Below, piece after piece: positions 7,919 through 14,550 of a stretch of 19,615 nt of DNA. Within the stretch, counting starts at the first letter, position 1. The number at the start of each line of letters is the position of its first letter. The DNA comes from Bacteroidaceae bacterium (GTDB taxonomy: Bacteria > Bacteroidota > Bacteroidia > Bacteroidales > Bacteroidaceae), in contig CAAHEN010000045.1 of the NCBI GenBank assembly GCA_900772575.1, positions 1 to 19,615 on the forward strand, written 5' to 3'. Under the pieces are notes generated by a model that did not search any database, had not been told where the DNA came from, and saw only the letters and a program-made list of their open reading frames with translations. The position numbers were made by a program, and so were the translations under genes.

Positions 7919-9109
7919 TCAGCTCAGGGCCACCGGCGCTTTGAAGCGGAATTTCACGTGACAGAATATCAGCAGGATGACGATCTGCACGAAGTTGGAA
8001 AGGCCGACGAAGAAGAGTTCATCGAAAAACTGGAGCACGAGCAGTACCAGTATGTAGGTGTAGACGAGACGCATGAGATTGTTGCCTGTCTCTGCTTTCT
8101 TGTAGAAAAGTCCGAACAGCCATCCCTCAAACAGGCTGAAGAAGACCAGTCCGCCGTAGCCAAAGTCCTTGAAATAGGGCGACATCATCGTGAACACGTT
8201 GGTGGGAATCGGGACGTTGACCATTTCCTGAAAGATGGTGACGTTGCGGTGTCCGGTGCCGAAGAAACTCAGGAAGTTGTTGATGCTCTTGAGGGTGTAC
8301 TCGCCGAAGTAGTGGGCCGAGTTGGGCGTGTCGTAGCAGAAAGCCACAATGGGCGACACGAGATACATGCCGAGCAGGTCCATGAAGGTGTAGGCCGCCT
8401 CACCGCCAGACTTGGTCACACGGAAGTTGGTGAAGATGATGCTCAGTACGCCGAAAGCCAGACCGAAGAGAATGATGGGCTTGAGCGAGATTTTCTTGCG
8501 GACGTAGAAAATGTAGAGTATGCTGATGGCCATCATGAAGAGGACCTGCTTGCTCATCATCATCACAAAGAAGGCCATGCAGAGCAGCAGTGCCACCCAG
8601 AAGCGGGTGCGGTTGATGCGTTGCTCGTCGATGCTGACAAGCAACAGGGCATAGGCCACGTGGAGGAGGTAAACGAGTGGGCCGAGGCTGAAACCTTCAT
8701 CGGTGTCGATTATTTGCTGCCTTAGATTATAGACAAGATCCGCAGCGCTGCCGTTAGAGAGGGCAAATGATACGGCCTTGTAGAGCATGAACGGGACGAG
8801 CAGGACGCAGATCCACATGAGCAGATCGACGTGTGTCCGGTTTTGCGCCCACCCGACGCCGCGGTAGGCTGGCGTCAGGCGAAAGGTGAGGAACGACGCG
8901 GTGCAGAACCCCGTGTTCCAGATGAGGATGGCCTTGACAAACTGCATGCCGGAGTCGTAGAGGCCGTGGTCCACGAAGACATAGAGCCCGATGACGAAGA
9001 CCCACACCAGCAGCGTGACGCTCCAAGGGGCGAAGATGTCGCGGTACTGATAGTAGAGGTAGCCCCATGCCGCGGCGAAGATGACGATCAGTGCGATGAA
9101 CATACCCAT
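7919..9109 (-). CDS. wzy: Wzy-type oligosaccharide repeat-unit polymerase
   Basis: Predicted inner-membrane polymerase that joins lipid-linked repeat units on the periplasmic face. Polymerases of this class are very divergent, so the call rests on topology and a local motif. There are 396 residues with about ten or more membrane segments, a large hydrophilic loop (about 230-318), and within it VPIPTNVFTMMSPYFKDFGY (299-318), whose PTNVFT...KDFGYGG pattern is typical of the Bacteroidota repeat-unit polymerase family. The start at 9109 (MGMFIALIVIF) lies 4 bp from the flippase stop; M3 at 9103 is an alternative. The position between Wzx and a WecA-type gene strongly supports the role. An O-antigen ligase is possible but fits less well. 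Confidence 0.82.
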   Translation of the reverse strand: MGMFIALIVIFAAAWGYLYYQYRDIFAPWSVTLLVWVFVIGLYVFVDHGLYDSGMQFVKAILIWNTGFCTASFLTFRLTPAYRGVGWAQNRTHVDLLMWICVLLVPFMLYKAVSFALSNGSAADLVYNLRQQIIDTDEGFSLGPLVYLLHVAYALLLVSIDEQRINRTRFWVALLLCMAFFVMMMSKQVLFMMAISILYIFYVRKKISLKPIILFGLAFGVLSIIFTNFRVTKSGGEAAYTFMDLLGMYLVSPIVAFCYDTPNSAHYFGEYTLKSINNFLSFFGTGHRNVTIFQEMVNVPIPTNVFTMMSPYFKDFGYGGLVFFSLFEGWLFGLFYKKAETGNNLMRLVYTYILVLLVLQFFDELFFVGLSNFVQIVILLIFCHVKFRFKAPVALS

Positions 9110-9113
9110 TTAT

Positions 9114-10433
9114 CTATCTTATCCAGATGCCAGTGGCCCGGCCTGACATGATTTTCTTGTATTGCAGCCTGTTGGTGACGGCGCAGGCGAGATTGACGAG
9201 CGTCAGGGCGCCGAGAATGCCAATGAGCCCGAAGGCGCTGACACCTGCCATGGCGAGGGGGACGAAGCAGACGGCCTCTGCGAGGGTGACGTACATCTGC
9301 AGGCGGATGTGCCCGATGCCAAAGAGTATGTGGGCGTAGTAGAGGCTGTAGAGCACGATGGCGGTGTAGAGCCCCATCATGGCCGTCAGGGGCAGCGTGA
9401 TGCCGTACTGCCCACCGACCCACAGGGCATAGACGCGGGGCGAGACGGCCACCATGACGGCGATCAGCCCGACGAAGCCCAGCAGGATGACGTTCATGCG
9501 CCGCGTGACGCCGCGTATCCAGCCGAAGTCGCGCTTGACGTAGGCGTCCGTCGTGGCCGACCAGAGCGGCGCCACGGCGATGCCGAAGAGCATCGTCACG
9601 AAACTGAAGTAACGGTAGACGATCTGGTAGGGCGTCACGTCGGCGGGACTGAGCCAGCGCGAGATGAGGAGGTTTGACGAGAAGAAGAGCACCATGCCCG
9701 ACACTTGGAGGATGAAGAACTGCAGGCCGAGACTGAAGAGCTCGCGCACCATGCGGCGGTCGAACTTGCGCCACGAAATGCGCAGCGCGGTATAGCGGCA
9801 GAACGTGACGGGCATGGCCACGAGGTAGACCAGCACGGGGGCCGCTGTCGAGATGAGGGCCACGTGGAAGAGCGTCACATGGTCGCCGAGCGCCCTGTGG
9901 GCGATGTAGATGCCAGCGAGGCCGAGCGTCTGTCCGGCCACGACGAGCGCGTTGTTGACGGCGGGGAGCTGGAGGGCCAGATAAATGTTGCCGACGATCT
10001 TGAGCACCAGTGCCAGCCCGACGAACGTCACCGTGCAGGCCAGTGTCTGGCAGAGGTCGCCGACCTTGGCGGCGTCGACATTGAGGAAGGCATAGACGTC
10101 GGCCACACCGGTGGCCGCGAGCAGCACGGCGACGAGCGGGCCGATGATGGCCAGAAGCATGAAGAACGTGGTCGAGACGGCCCGCCCGGCGCTGTCCCAG
10201 TCGTCGCGGGCCACGTAGGCCGCGAGCTTGTTGCGCAGGCCGTTGCCCAGCCCCATGTCGAAAGAGTCTATCCAGAGCAGGATGGAACTGATGGTCATCC
10301 AGATGCCATTGGCATACTGTCCCAGACAGGCGAGCACGAGCGGCACGAGCAACAGTTGCACGACGCCAGCCCACCCCTTGATGGCGACGGATCCCGCGAT
10401 GTTCTTCAGAAACAGTCTGCTGCGTGTGTTCAT
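9114..10433 (-). CDS. wzx: Wzx-type polysaccharide flippase (MOP superfamily)
   Basis: Predicted inner-membrane flippase moving undecaprenyl-diphosphate-linked repeat units to the periplasm. The 439 residues form about twelve hydrophobic segments with the layout of polysaccharide-transport MOP proteins. The N-terminus (MNTRSRLFLKNIAGSVAIKG) and the early segment WIDSFDMGLGNGLRNKLA are recognisable Wzx features, the D-GLGNGLRN stretch being common in Bacteroidota homologues. The gene starts 33 bp after the Wzz stop and ends 4 bp before the Wzy start, so it is translated from the same mRNA. It is clearly different from the MATE gene at the right edge, which belongs to a drug-efflux branch of the same superfamily. 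Substrate is unknown. Confidence 0.88.
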   Translation of the reverse strand: MNTRSRLFLKNIAGSVAIKGWAGVVQLLLVPLVLACLGQYANGIWMTISSILLWIDSFDMGLGNGLRNKLAAYVARDDWDSAGRAVSTTFFMLLAIIGPLVAVLLAATGVADVYAFLNVDAAKVGDLCQTLACTVTFVGLALVLKIVGNIYLALQLPAVNNALVVAGQTLGLAGIYIAHRALGDHVTLFHVALISTAAPVLVYLVAMPVTFCRYTALRISWRKFDRRMVRELFSLGLQFFILQVSGMVLFFSSNLLISRWLSPADVTPYQIVYRYFSFVTMLFGIAVAPLWSATTDAYVKRDFGWIRGVTRRMNVILLGFVGLIAVMVAVSPRVYALWVGGQYGITLPLTAMMGLYTAIVLYSLYYAHILFGIGHIRLQMYVTLAEAVCFVPLAMAGVSAFGLIGILGALTLVNLACAVTNRLQYKKIMSGRATGIWIR

Positions 10434-10466
10434 GGCGTGATGTGCGGCTTGTGTCTCCGGCGGCGG

Positions 10467-11579
10467 TCAGGCGTTCTCTTGTGTTTCCGTGCGCTCGTCG
10501 GTGTCGGGGCAGTCAGCCGTTTTGGTGTCGGTTGCCTTGGCGTAGAAGATGGGGAGGCGCTCCTTGCGGTAGCAGAGGAAGAAGCCTACCGCAGCGCCCA
10601 GCACGAGCCACGTCAGCAGAATGATGCTGCGGCGCGGGGCGATGTGCTTCACGGGCACGAACGGGGCCTGTAGCACAGTGTAGACCGGCGTGCGCTCCAG
10701 CACCTTGGCCTTGGCCAGTTCGAGCTTTGTGGCATATTCGGACTTGATGTTGAAGGCCTGCTGCATCTCGTTTTCCAGATTGTCGTTCTCCACGCGGTAT
10801 GACTCCAGGCTCAGATCCTGGTGGGCATCGGAGTAGGCGGCATAGTTCTGCGCGGCCTTGCGGTAGGCGGCGTCGGCTTCAGCGTAGCATTTGGCGAAGT
10901 AGGCTTGGTCGTTACGGGCCTTCTTCGTGCGGTAGTTGGTGATGAAGTCGCGCAAGCGGGCACTGACGGAGTCGACGAGAATCGTGGCCACAAGCGGATC
11001 CTGTGCCATGGCGCTGATGGTGATGACGCCGGTCTTCTTGTCCATGTCGCAGGCGATGGAGTTGTCGATGGCTTCCATGAGCAGGTAGTCGGGCATCGAG
11101 AGGCGGATCACCTTCATCGTGTCGACAGCCGACGAGCTGGTCACCGTGCCGCCCTTTGGCGGGAAGAGTTTCAGGCGCAGGGCATCCCACCATGTCGCCT
11201 TGCAGTGCCGGGTCAGGTAGGTCTTGTAGTCGGTCGTCAGCTGGCCGTCGGCGGTCGTCACCTTGACGTTGCAGAGGCCGAGCAGGAAGTCGGGCGACGA
11301 CTTGACGTCGGGGTAGAGCTCCGGGTTGATGGCGTCCTCGCCCGTGAGGTTGCCCAGATTCATGCCCAGCATCGACGAGAGGGAACTCAGGCCGCCGCTC
11401 ATGTTGGCGTTCTGCGTCTCGGGAGCCAGTTTGACGGTCGAGAGGTAGGTGCGCGGAATGCTGAAGCCGATGATGAGGCCGATGGCGGCGGCGACGATTT
11501 CGACGATGGCGAAACGGAGCTTGTGGCGCTTGACGATCTCGAGGCAGTTGCGTATGTCGATGATGTGGAGTGCTTGCAT
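10467..11579 (-). CDS. wzz: Wzz-type chain-length determinant (polysaccharide co-polymerase)
   Basis: Predicted inner-membrane protein that sets polymer length together with Wzy. In 370 residues there is an N-terminal membrane helix (about 22-40), a long periplasmic domain with a helical, coiled-coil-prone part (about 195-295), a proline-containing segment LQAPFVPVKHIAPRR (303-317), and a second membrane helix (about 318-337). This is the standard Wzz layout. The cytoplasmic tail (338-370) is short and polar with no Walker motifs, so there is no fused tyrosine kinase. The loop containing SSLSSMLGMNLGNLTGED (65-82) is typical of Bacteroidota Wzz proteins. It is the first gene of the operon, about 200 nt downstream of a good promoter. 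Confidence 0.9.
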   Translation of the reverse strand: MQALHIIDIRNCLEIVKRHKLRFAIVEIVAAAIGLIIGFSIPRTYLSTVKLAPETQNANMSGGLSSLSSMLGMNLGNLTGEDAINPELYPDVKSSPDFLLGLCNVKVTTADGQLTTDYKTYLTRHCKATWWDALRLKLFPPKGGTVTSSSAVDTMKVIRLSMPDYLLMEAIDNSIACDMDKKTGVITISAMAQDPLVATILVDSVSARLRDFITNYRTKKARNDQAYFAKCYAEADAAYRKAAQNYAAYSDAHQDLSLESYRVENDNLENEMQQAFNIKSEYATKLELAKAKVLERTPVYTVLQAPFVPVKHIAPRRSIILLTWLVLGAAVGFFLCYRKERLPIFYAKATDTKTADCPDTDERTETQENA

Positions 11580-11594
11580 GTCTGGTGGATGAAT

Positions 11595-11622
11595 GGCCGG
11601 ATACCGCCACTGGCGGTTGGCC
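11595..11622 (-). promoter_or_regulatory. Hairpin in the 5' leader just before wzz
   Basis: An inner 6-bp perfect stem (ACCGCC/GGCGGT, loop AGT on the minus strand, 11603-11617) is extended by a GGCC/GGCC pairing (11595-11598 with 11619-11622) across a small asymmetric internal loop. It ends about 15 nt upstream of the wzz ATG, so it could limit ribosome access or act as an attenuator. Its function is inferred only from position. Confidence 0.4.
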
Positions 11623-11784
11623 GACCGGAGATTTATTTATATAACGTCTGTCAACGATGGATATTTCAGAAATCGGAAAAACATTTCCGCTTCCCACCTG
11701 CCCGGTGCCGCTCAGGCGCACCATAGCCTCGCGTGGCGGCGGGACTGCGGCGCACCCTCCTTGTGCGGCCGGGCTAATGGCTGA

Positions 11785-11816
11785 CAAAAGTAGCAATAAT
11801 ATCCGAATGTCCCAAA
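11785..11816 (-). promoter_or_regulatory. Promoter of the wzz-wzx-wzy-wecA operon
   Basis: On the minus strand a -33 TTTG (11816-11813) and a -7 TACTTTTG (11792-11785, matching TAnnTTTG) are separated by exactly 20 bp. The predicted start site is near 11781, about 200 nt before the wzz ATG. Confidence 0.7.
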
Positions 11817-11886
11817 TCTGCCTTGCACAAGATGGGGCGCTCGTAGGGGCCCGGTGGCGGTGCCGGAAAAGGAGACGCCCCGCCGC

Positions 11887-11917
11887 TTGCACAGTAGCCG
11901 GAAAAGCCATACCTTTG
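11887..11917 (+). promoter_or_regulatory. Promoter of kup
   Basis: TTG (11887-11889), 20-bp spacer, TACCTTTG (11910-11917), matching the Bacteroidota -33/-7 pattern with three of four -33 bases. The predicted start site is near 11921, giving a leader of about 80 nt before the kup ATG. Confidence 0.7.
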
Positions 11918-12001
11918 CGGGCGCATCGGGGCGTGGCCGTGACGGCATGGACGGCGCAGCGCCTGCTTGCGACAGAAAAATTCCTCACCGTGAACAAGAT
12001 A

Positions 12002-13942
12002 ATGAAACTGGGCAAGGCCCGCATGGTCGGGCTGCTGGTGACGCTGGGCATCGTCTATGGCGATATCGGCACGTCGCCGCTCTACGTGATGAAGACCATA
12101 CTGAGGGTCAACCCGCATCTGACGGAAGACTATGTCATCGGGGCCCTGTCGTGCATCATCTGGACCATTACCCTACAGACGACGTTCAAGTATGTCGTCG
12201 TGGCGCTGCGCGCTGACAATAAGGGCGAGGGCGGCATCCTGGCCCTCTATGCGCTGATCCGCAAGATGAACAGGAAGTGGCTCTACGTCATCGCCGTGAT
12301 CGGCGCTGCCACACTGGTGGCCGACGGCTTCATCACGCCCTCCATCACGGTCGTCTCGGCGATAGAGGGCCTGAGAGGCGTCGACCCGGACATACCGGTC
12401 GTCCCGCTGAGCCTGCTGATTGTGCTGGGCCTGTTTTTTGTCCAGCAGTTCGGCACAGCCGCCATCGGCAAGTCATTCGGGCCGCTGATGCTGCTGTGGT
12501 TCCTGAGCTTGGGGGCGCTGGGACTGGCGCATCTGGGGGAGCACATGGCTGTCCTGAAAGCCTTCAACCCCTACTATGCCGCCGTGCTGCTGAAGGACTC
12601 GCCCGAGTGGTTTCTGATTCTGGGTGCCATCTTCCTCTGCACCACTGGCGCTGAGGCCCTGTACTCTGACTTGGGGCACTGCGGCAAACTGAACATTCGC
12701 GTCAGTTGGGGATTTGTGAAAACCATGCTGATCCTCAACTATCTGGGACAAGGGGCCTGGGTCATCTCGCATGTGGGCGCGTTGCCGCCAGATGTGAATC
12801 CTTTCTTCGCCATCATCCCCCAGCAGCTTCTGGTTCCGGGCGTCGTCCTGGCGACCGTTGCCGCCGTCATCGCCAGCCAGGCCCTGATCAGCGGGTCGTT
12901 TACCATCTTCAACGAGGCGATGAACCTCAACTTCTGGCCGCGCCAGTTCATCAAGCACCCATCCGATGTCAAGGGACAGCTCTATATCCCGTTTGTCAAC
13001 AAGTTCCTGTGCCTCTTCTGCCTGCTCACCATCCTTTTCTTCCAGAACTCCAGCAACATGGAGGCGGCCTACGGGCTGTCCATCACCATCACCATGCTGA
13101 TGACAACGCTGCTGCTCGGGTTCTACCTGAGAAAACGGAAGGTATACCTCGTTTGGATCGTCCTCTTCATGGGCTTTTTCCTCACTGTGGAACTGTGCTT
13201 CCTGACGGCCAACCTGTTCAAGTTCATGCACGGCGGCTGGGTGACGGTGGTCATCGCCGGACTCATCAGCTTCGTCATGATCGCGTGGTACAATGCCCTC
13301 AACCTGCGCCGCCGAGGATTCAAGTTCCTGAAGTTCGAGAAGTTCTATCCCGTCATCTCCGACGTGAAGGCCGACAAGGAGATTCCGCACTATGCCACCA
13401 ATCTGATCTATCTGAGCCGGGCCGAGCATGACGACGAGGTGGAGGAAAAAATCATCTACTCCATCCTGCACAAGCAGCCGAAGCGGGCCGACCATTATTG
13501 GATATTCTACGTGGACTGCCTGGACAGTCCATCGACACTGGAATACACGTTCCACCCACTGATCAAGGACACGCTGTTTCGCGTCAACCTGCACATCGGC
13601 TTCCGCGTGCAGCCTTACATCAATCTCTATCTGAGGCAGATCGTCGAAGACTTGGTGCGTTCCGGCGAGTTCAGCCTGACCAGTTGCTTCCCCTCCCTGC
13701 GCAAGCACAGCCTGGCCGGCGACTTCCACTTTGTGGTGATCCGGCGAATCTACCAGGAAGGCTCGTTCGGGGCGTGGAACAACTTCATCATGAACGCGTA
13801 TGGCTTCATCCGGCGCATTGGCATCAGCGATGTCAAGGCCTACGGGATCGACACCAGCAATGTGACGATAGAGAAGGTGCCGCTACTGGTCGAATACCGC
13901 CGCACGGCAGACCGCATACGGCGGACAGACACCGGCGACTGA
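12002..13942 (+). CDS. kup: Kup-family low-affinity potassium uptake permease
   Basis: Inner-membrane K+ transporter, thought to be proton-coupled. The 646-residue protein (E. coli Kup is 622) carries the family signature GIVYGDIGTSPLYV (16-29) in the first membrane helix, RADNKGEGGILALYAL shortly after, ADGFITPSITVVSAIEGL in the third or fourth helix, and a further segment with QALISGSFTIFNEAM. About twelve membrane segments fill residues 8-440, followed by a hydrophilic cytoplasmic domain of about 200 residues (YDI-like region replaced by HYATNLIYLSRAEHDDEVEE), as in other Kup proteins. The ATG at 12002 (MKLGKARMVGLL) was chosen because it sits just before helix 1 and downstream of the predicted transcription start; GTG at 11990 is an alternative. 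The frame is open upstream to 11657 but that part lies mostly before the promoter. It is monocistronic. Confidence 0.96.
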   Translation: MKLGKARMVGLLVTLGIVYGDIGTSPLYVMKTILRVNPHLTEDYVIGALSCIIWTITLQTTFKYVVVALRADNKGEGGILALYALIRKMNRKWLYVIAVIGAATLVADGFITPSITVVSAIEGLRGVDPDIPVVPLSLLIVLGLFFVQQFGTAAIGKSFGPLMLLWFLSLGALGLAHLGEHMAVLKAFNPYYAAVLLKDSPEWFLILGAIFLCTTGAEALYSDLGHCGKLNIRVSWGFVKTMLILNYLGQGAWVISHVGALPPDVNPFFAIIPQQLLVPGVVLATVAAVIASQALISGSFTIFNEAMNLNFWPRQFIKHPSDVKGQLYIPFVNKFLCLFCLLTILFFQNSSNMEAAYGLSITITMLMTTLLLGFYLRKRKVYLVWIVLFMGFFLTVELCFLTANLFKFMHGGWVTVVIAGLISFVMIAWYNALNLRRRGFKFLKFEKFYPVISDVKADKEIPHYATNLIYLSRAEHDDEVEEKIIYSILHKQPKRADHYWIFYVDCLDSPSTLEYTFHPLIKDTLFRVNLHIGFRVQPYINLYLRQIVEDLVRSGEFSLTSCFPSLRKHSLAGDFHFVVIRRIYQEGSFGAWNNFIMNAYGFIRRIGISDVKAYGIDTSNVTIEKVPLLVEYRRTADRIRRTDTGD

Positions 13943-14033
13943 CGCACGAGGGGCATCGCCTGCCACTTTCGCCACGCTTCTCGAATGGGGCGCCCCCCAG
14001 CCTTTCATGACGATATGGAAGCGAGGGACACGC

Positions 14034-14083
14034 CTATAATGATGTATTCATGATATTGCTATAATGGTGCATCCATGATATTG
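14034..14083. repeat. Two-copy 25-bp tandem repeat with internal dyad
   Basis: Copies at 14034-14058 and 14059-14083 abut exactly and differ at three positions, all transitions. Each contains a 13-bp dyad: ATGA-TGTAT-TCAT in the first and ATGG-TGCAT-CCAT in the second. Two of the three differences are a matched pair that keep the stem paired (A:T to G:C). Confidence 0.85.
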
Positions 14084-14090
14084 CGCCCCC

Positions 14091-14213
14091 ATAATCCCCA
14101 ATCGTTCATTAGATTTCGTGATGATTTTCCGGCAAAAGGCGAAAAGCATGCGAAAAGCCAATGCTCAATGTTAGAGTTTTCCCGTTGCGGTCTAATGACC
14201 GATTGGGGATAAT
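14091..14213. mobile_element. MITE-like element with 18-bp terminal inverted repeats and a possible 5-bp target duplication
   Basis: Seen: CCCCAATCGTTCATTAGA at 14096-14113 is the inverse of 14191-14208 with one mismatch in 18. The 113-bp unit (14096-14208) is flanked on both sides by ATAAT in direct orientation (14091-14095 and 14209-14213), as expected for a 5-bp target-site duplication. It encodes nothing; inside are two GCGAAAAGC direct repeats around a GCATGC palindrome. Inferred: a non-autonomous transposable element or a mobile palindromic repeat. The short AT-rich duplication could be chance, since ATAAT also occurs in the tandem repeat beside it. A folded RNA from it could also serve as a terminator for kup. 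Confidence 0.55.
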
Positions 14214-14288
14214 ATAACACCCGGCCACCCGACGCTTCACCTTTTTGCCACGATTACCGGAACGGCACCTTAACCTATTTAACCTTCT

Positions 14289-14400
14289 GGCCGGTTTAGA
14301 ATGTTAAAATGAGGCTCTGGTGAAACTTCCCCGGGGCAATTTTGAATTAGCCCGGAGCAAATTTTTCCGAGCCCTAGGGAAGTTTCTCGGAAAACCGGCC
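14289..14400. repeat. Nested inverted repeats and degenerate 21-bp tandem repeats
   Basis: Outer arms GGCCGGTTT (14289-14297) and AAACCGGCC (14392-14400) are perfect complements. Inner arms GAAACTTCCC (14322-14331) and GGGAAGTTTC (14377-14386) also pair perfectly. Between them three degenerate copies of a CCCGGRGCAAnTTT-like unit recur at 21-bp period (14330, 14351, 14372). A further pairing, TTTTCCGAG (14364-14372 region) with CTCGGAAAA (14386-14394), uses some of the same bases, so the structures compete. Confidence 0.6.
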
Positions 14401-14446
14401 CCGATTTTGCCATATGGTGGCGATGTCGGTCGCCGTAGGGTACGAA

Positions 14447-14475
14447 AAACGGCTATCCGCGTAGGATAGCCGTTT
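14447..14475 (-). terminator. Strong hairpin, likely terminator for the AI-2E gene
   Basis: A perfect 12-bp stem (AAACGGCTATCC/GGATAGCCGTTT) closes a 5-nt loop. On the minus strand the stem runs into TTTTT followed by CG, the form of an intrinsic terminator, 75 bp after the AI-2E stop. On the plus strand there is only the TTT of the stem, so any activity for kup readthrough would be weaker. Confidence 0.75.
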
Positions 14476-14484
14476 CCTCTGCTG

Positions 14485-14515
14485 CAAAGATACAGCTTCC
14501 GGGCGCTGAATGCAA
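14485..14515 (-). promoter_or_regulatory. Orphan minus-strand promoter beside the hairpin
   Basis: TTG (14515-14513), 20-bp spacer, TATCTTTG (14492-14485) on the minus strand matches the same pattern and spacing as the kup promoter. The predicted start near 14481 is only a few bases before the 12-bp hairpin, and no gene follows on that strand. It could drive a very short RNA or be a chance match. Confidence 0.45.
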
Positions 14516-14550
14516 GCTGTGTTAAAGTCGAAAAATGGGTTGGGGTGACG

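Larger units (their letters stand above)
11580..12001. other. Divergent intergenic region between wzz operon and kup
   Basis: This 422-bp stretch has no convincing gene. It holds two back-to-back promoters (minus box set 11785-11816, plus set 11887-11917), a leader of about 200 nt for the polysaccharide operon, and a leader of about 80 nt for kup. Open frames crossing it are out of frame with, or merely upstream of, the real genes. Confidence 0.8.
13943..14550. other. 608-bp gene-free, repeat-rich region between convergent kup and the AI-2E gene
   Basis: No credible coding frame is present on either strand; the longest (minus strand, 14594-14304) has no family features and overlaps the AI-2E gene end. 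The AT content is visibly higher than in the flanking genes. The region contains a 25-bp tandem repeat, a MITE-like element, degenerate 21-bp repeats with competing hairpins, a strong hairpin and a minus-strand promoter, listed separately. Confidence 0.85.

Noticed and set aside
9088..10374. A 428-codon frame shifted relative to the Wzx gene
   Set aside because: The translation is dominated by R, H, P and A, typical of a wrong frame in GC-rich DNA, while the Wzx frame gives coherent membrane helices.
10912..12051. A long minus-strand frame overlapping the wzz leader and the start of wzz, with an ATG at 11724
   Set aside because: It could be read as an upstream ORF of wzz, but it runs on inside wzz in another frame for hundreds of codons and shows no protein-like features.
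11947..12216. An out-of-frame upstream ORF overlapping the start of kup
   Set aside because: It starts at an ATG in the leader but extends deep into kup in the wrong frame, with no stop near the kup start that would suggest coupling.
12473..13729. A 418-codon minus-strand open frame opposite kup
   Set aside because: Kup is clearly encoded on the plus strand. The antisense product is acidic, low in motifs and has no promoter, so it is a codon-bias artefact.
14034..14213. The repeats as a CRISPR array
   Set aside because: The 25-bp copies abut with no spacers, only two exist, and no cas genes are present.
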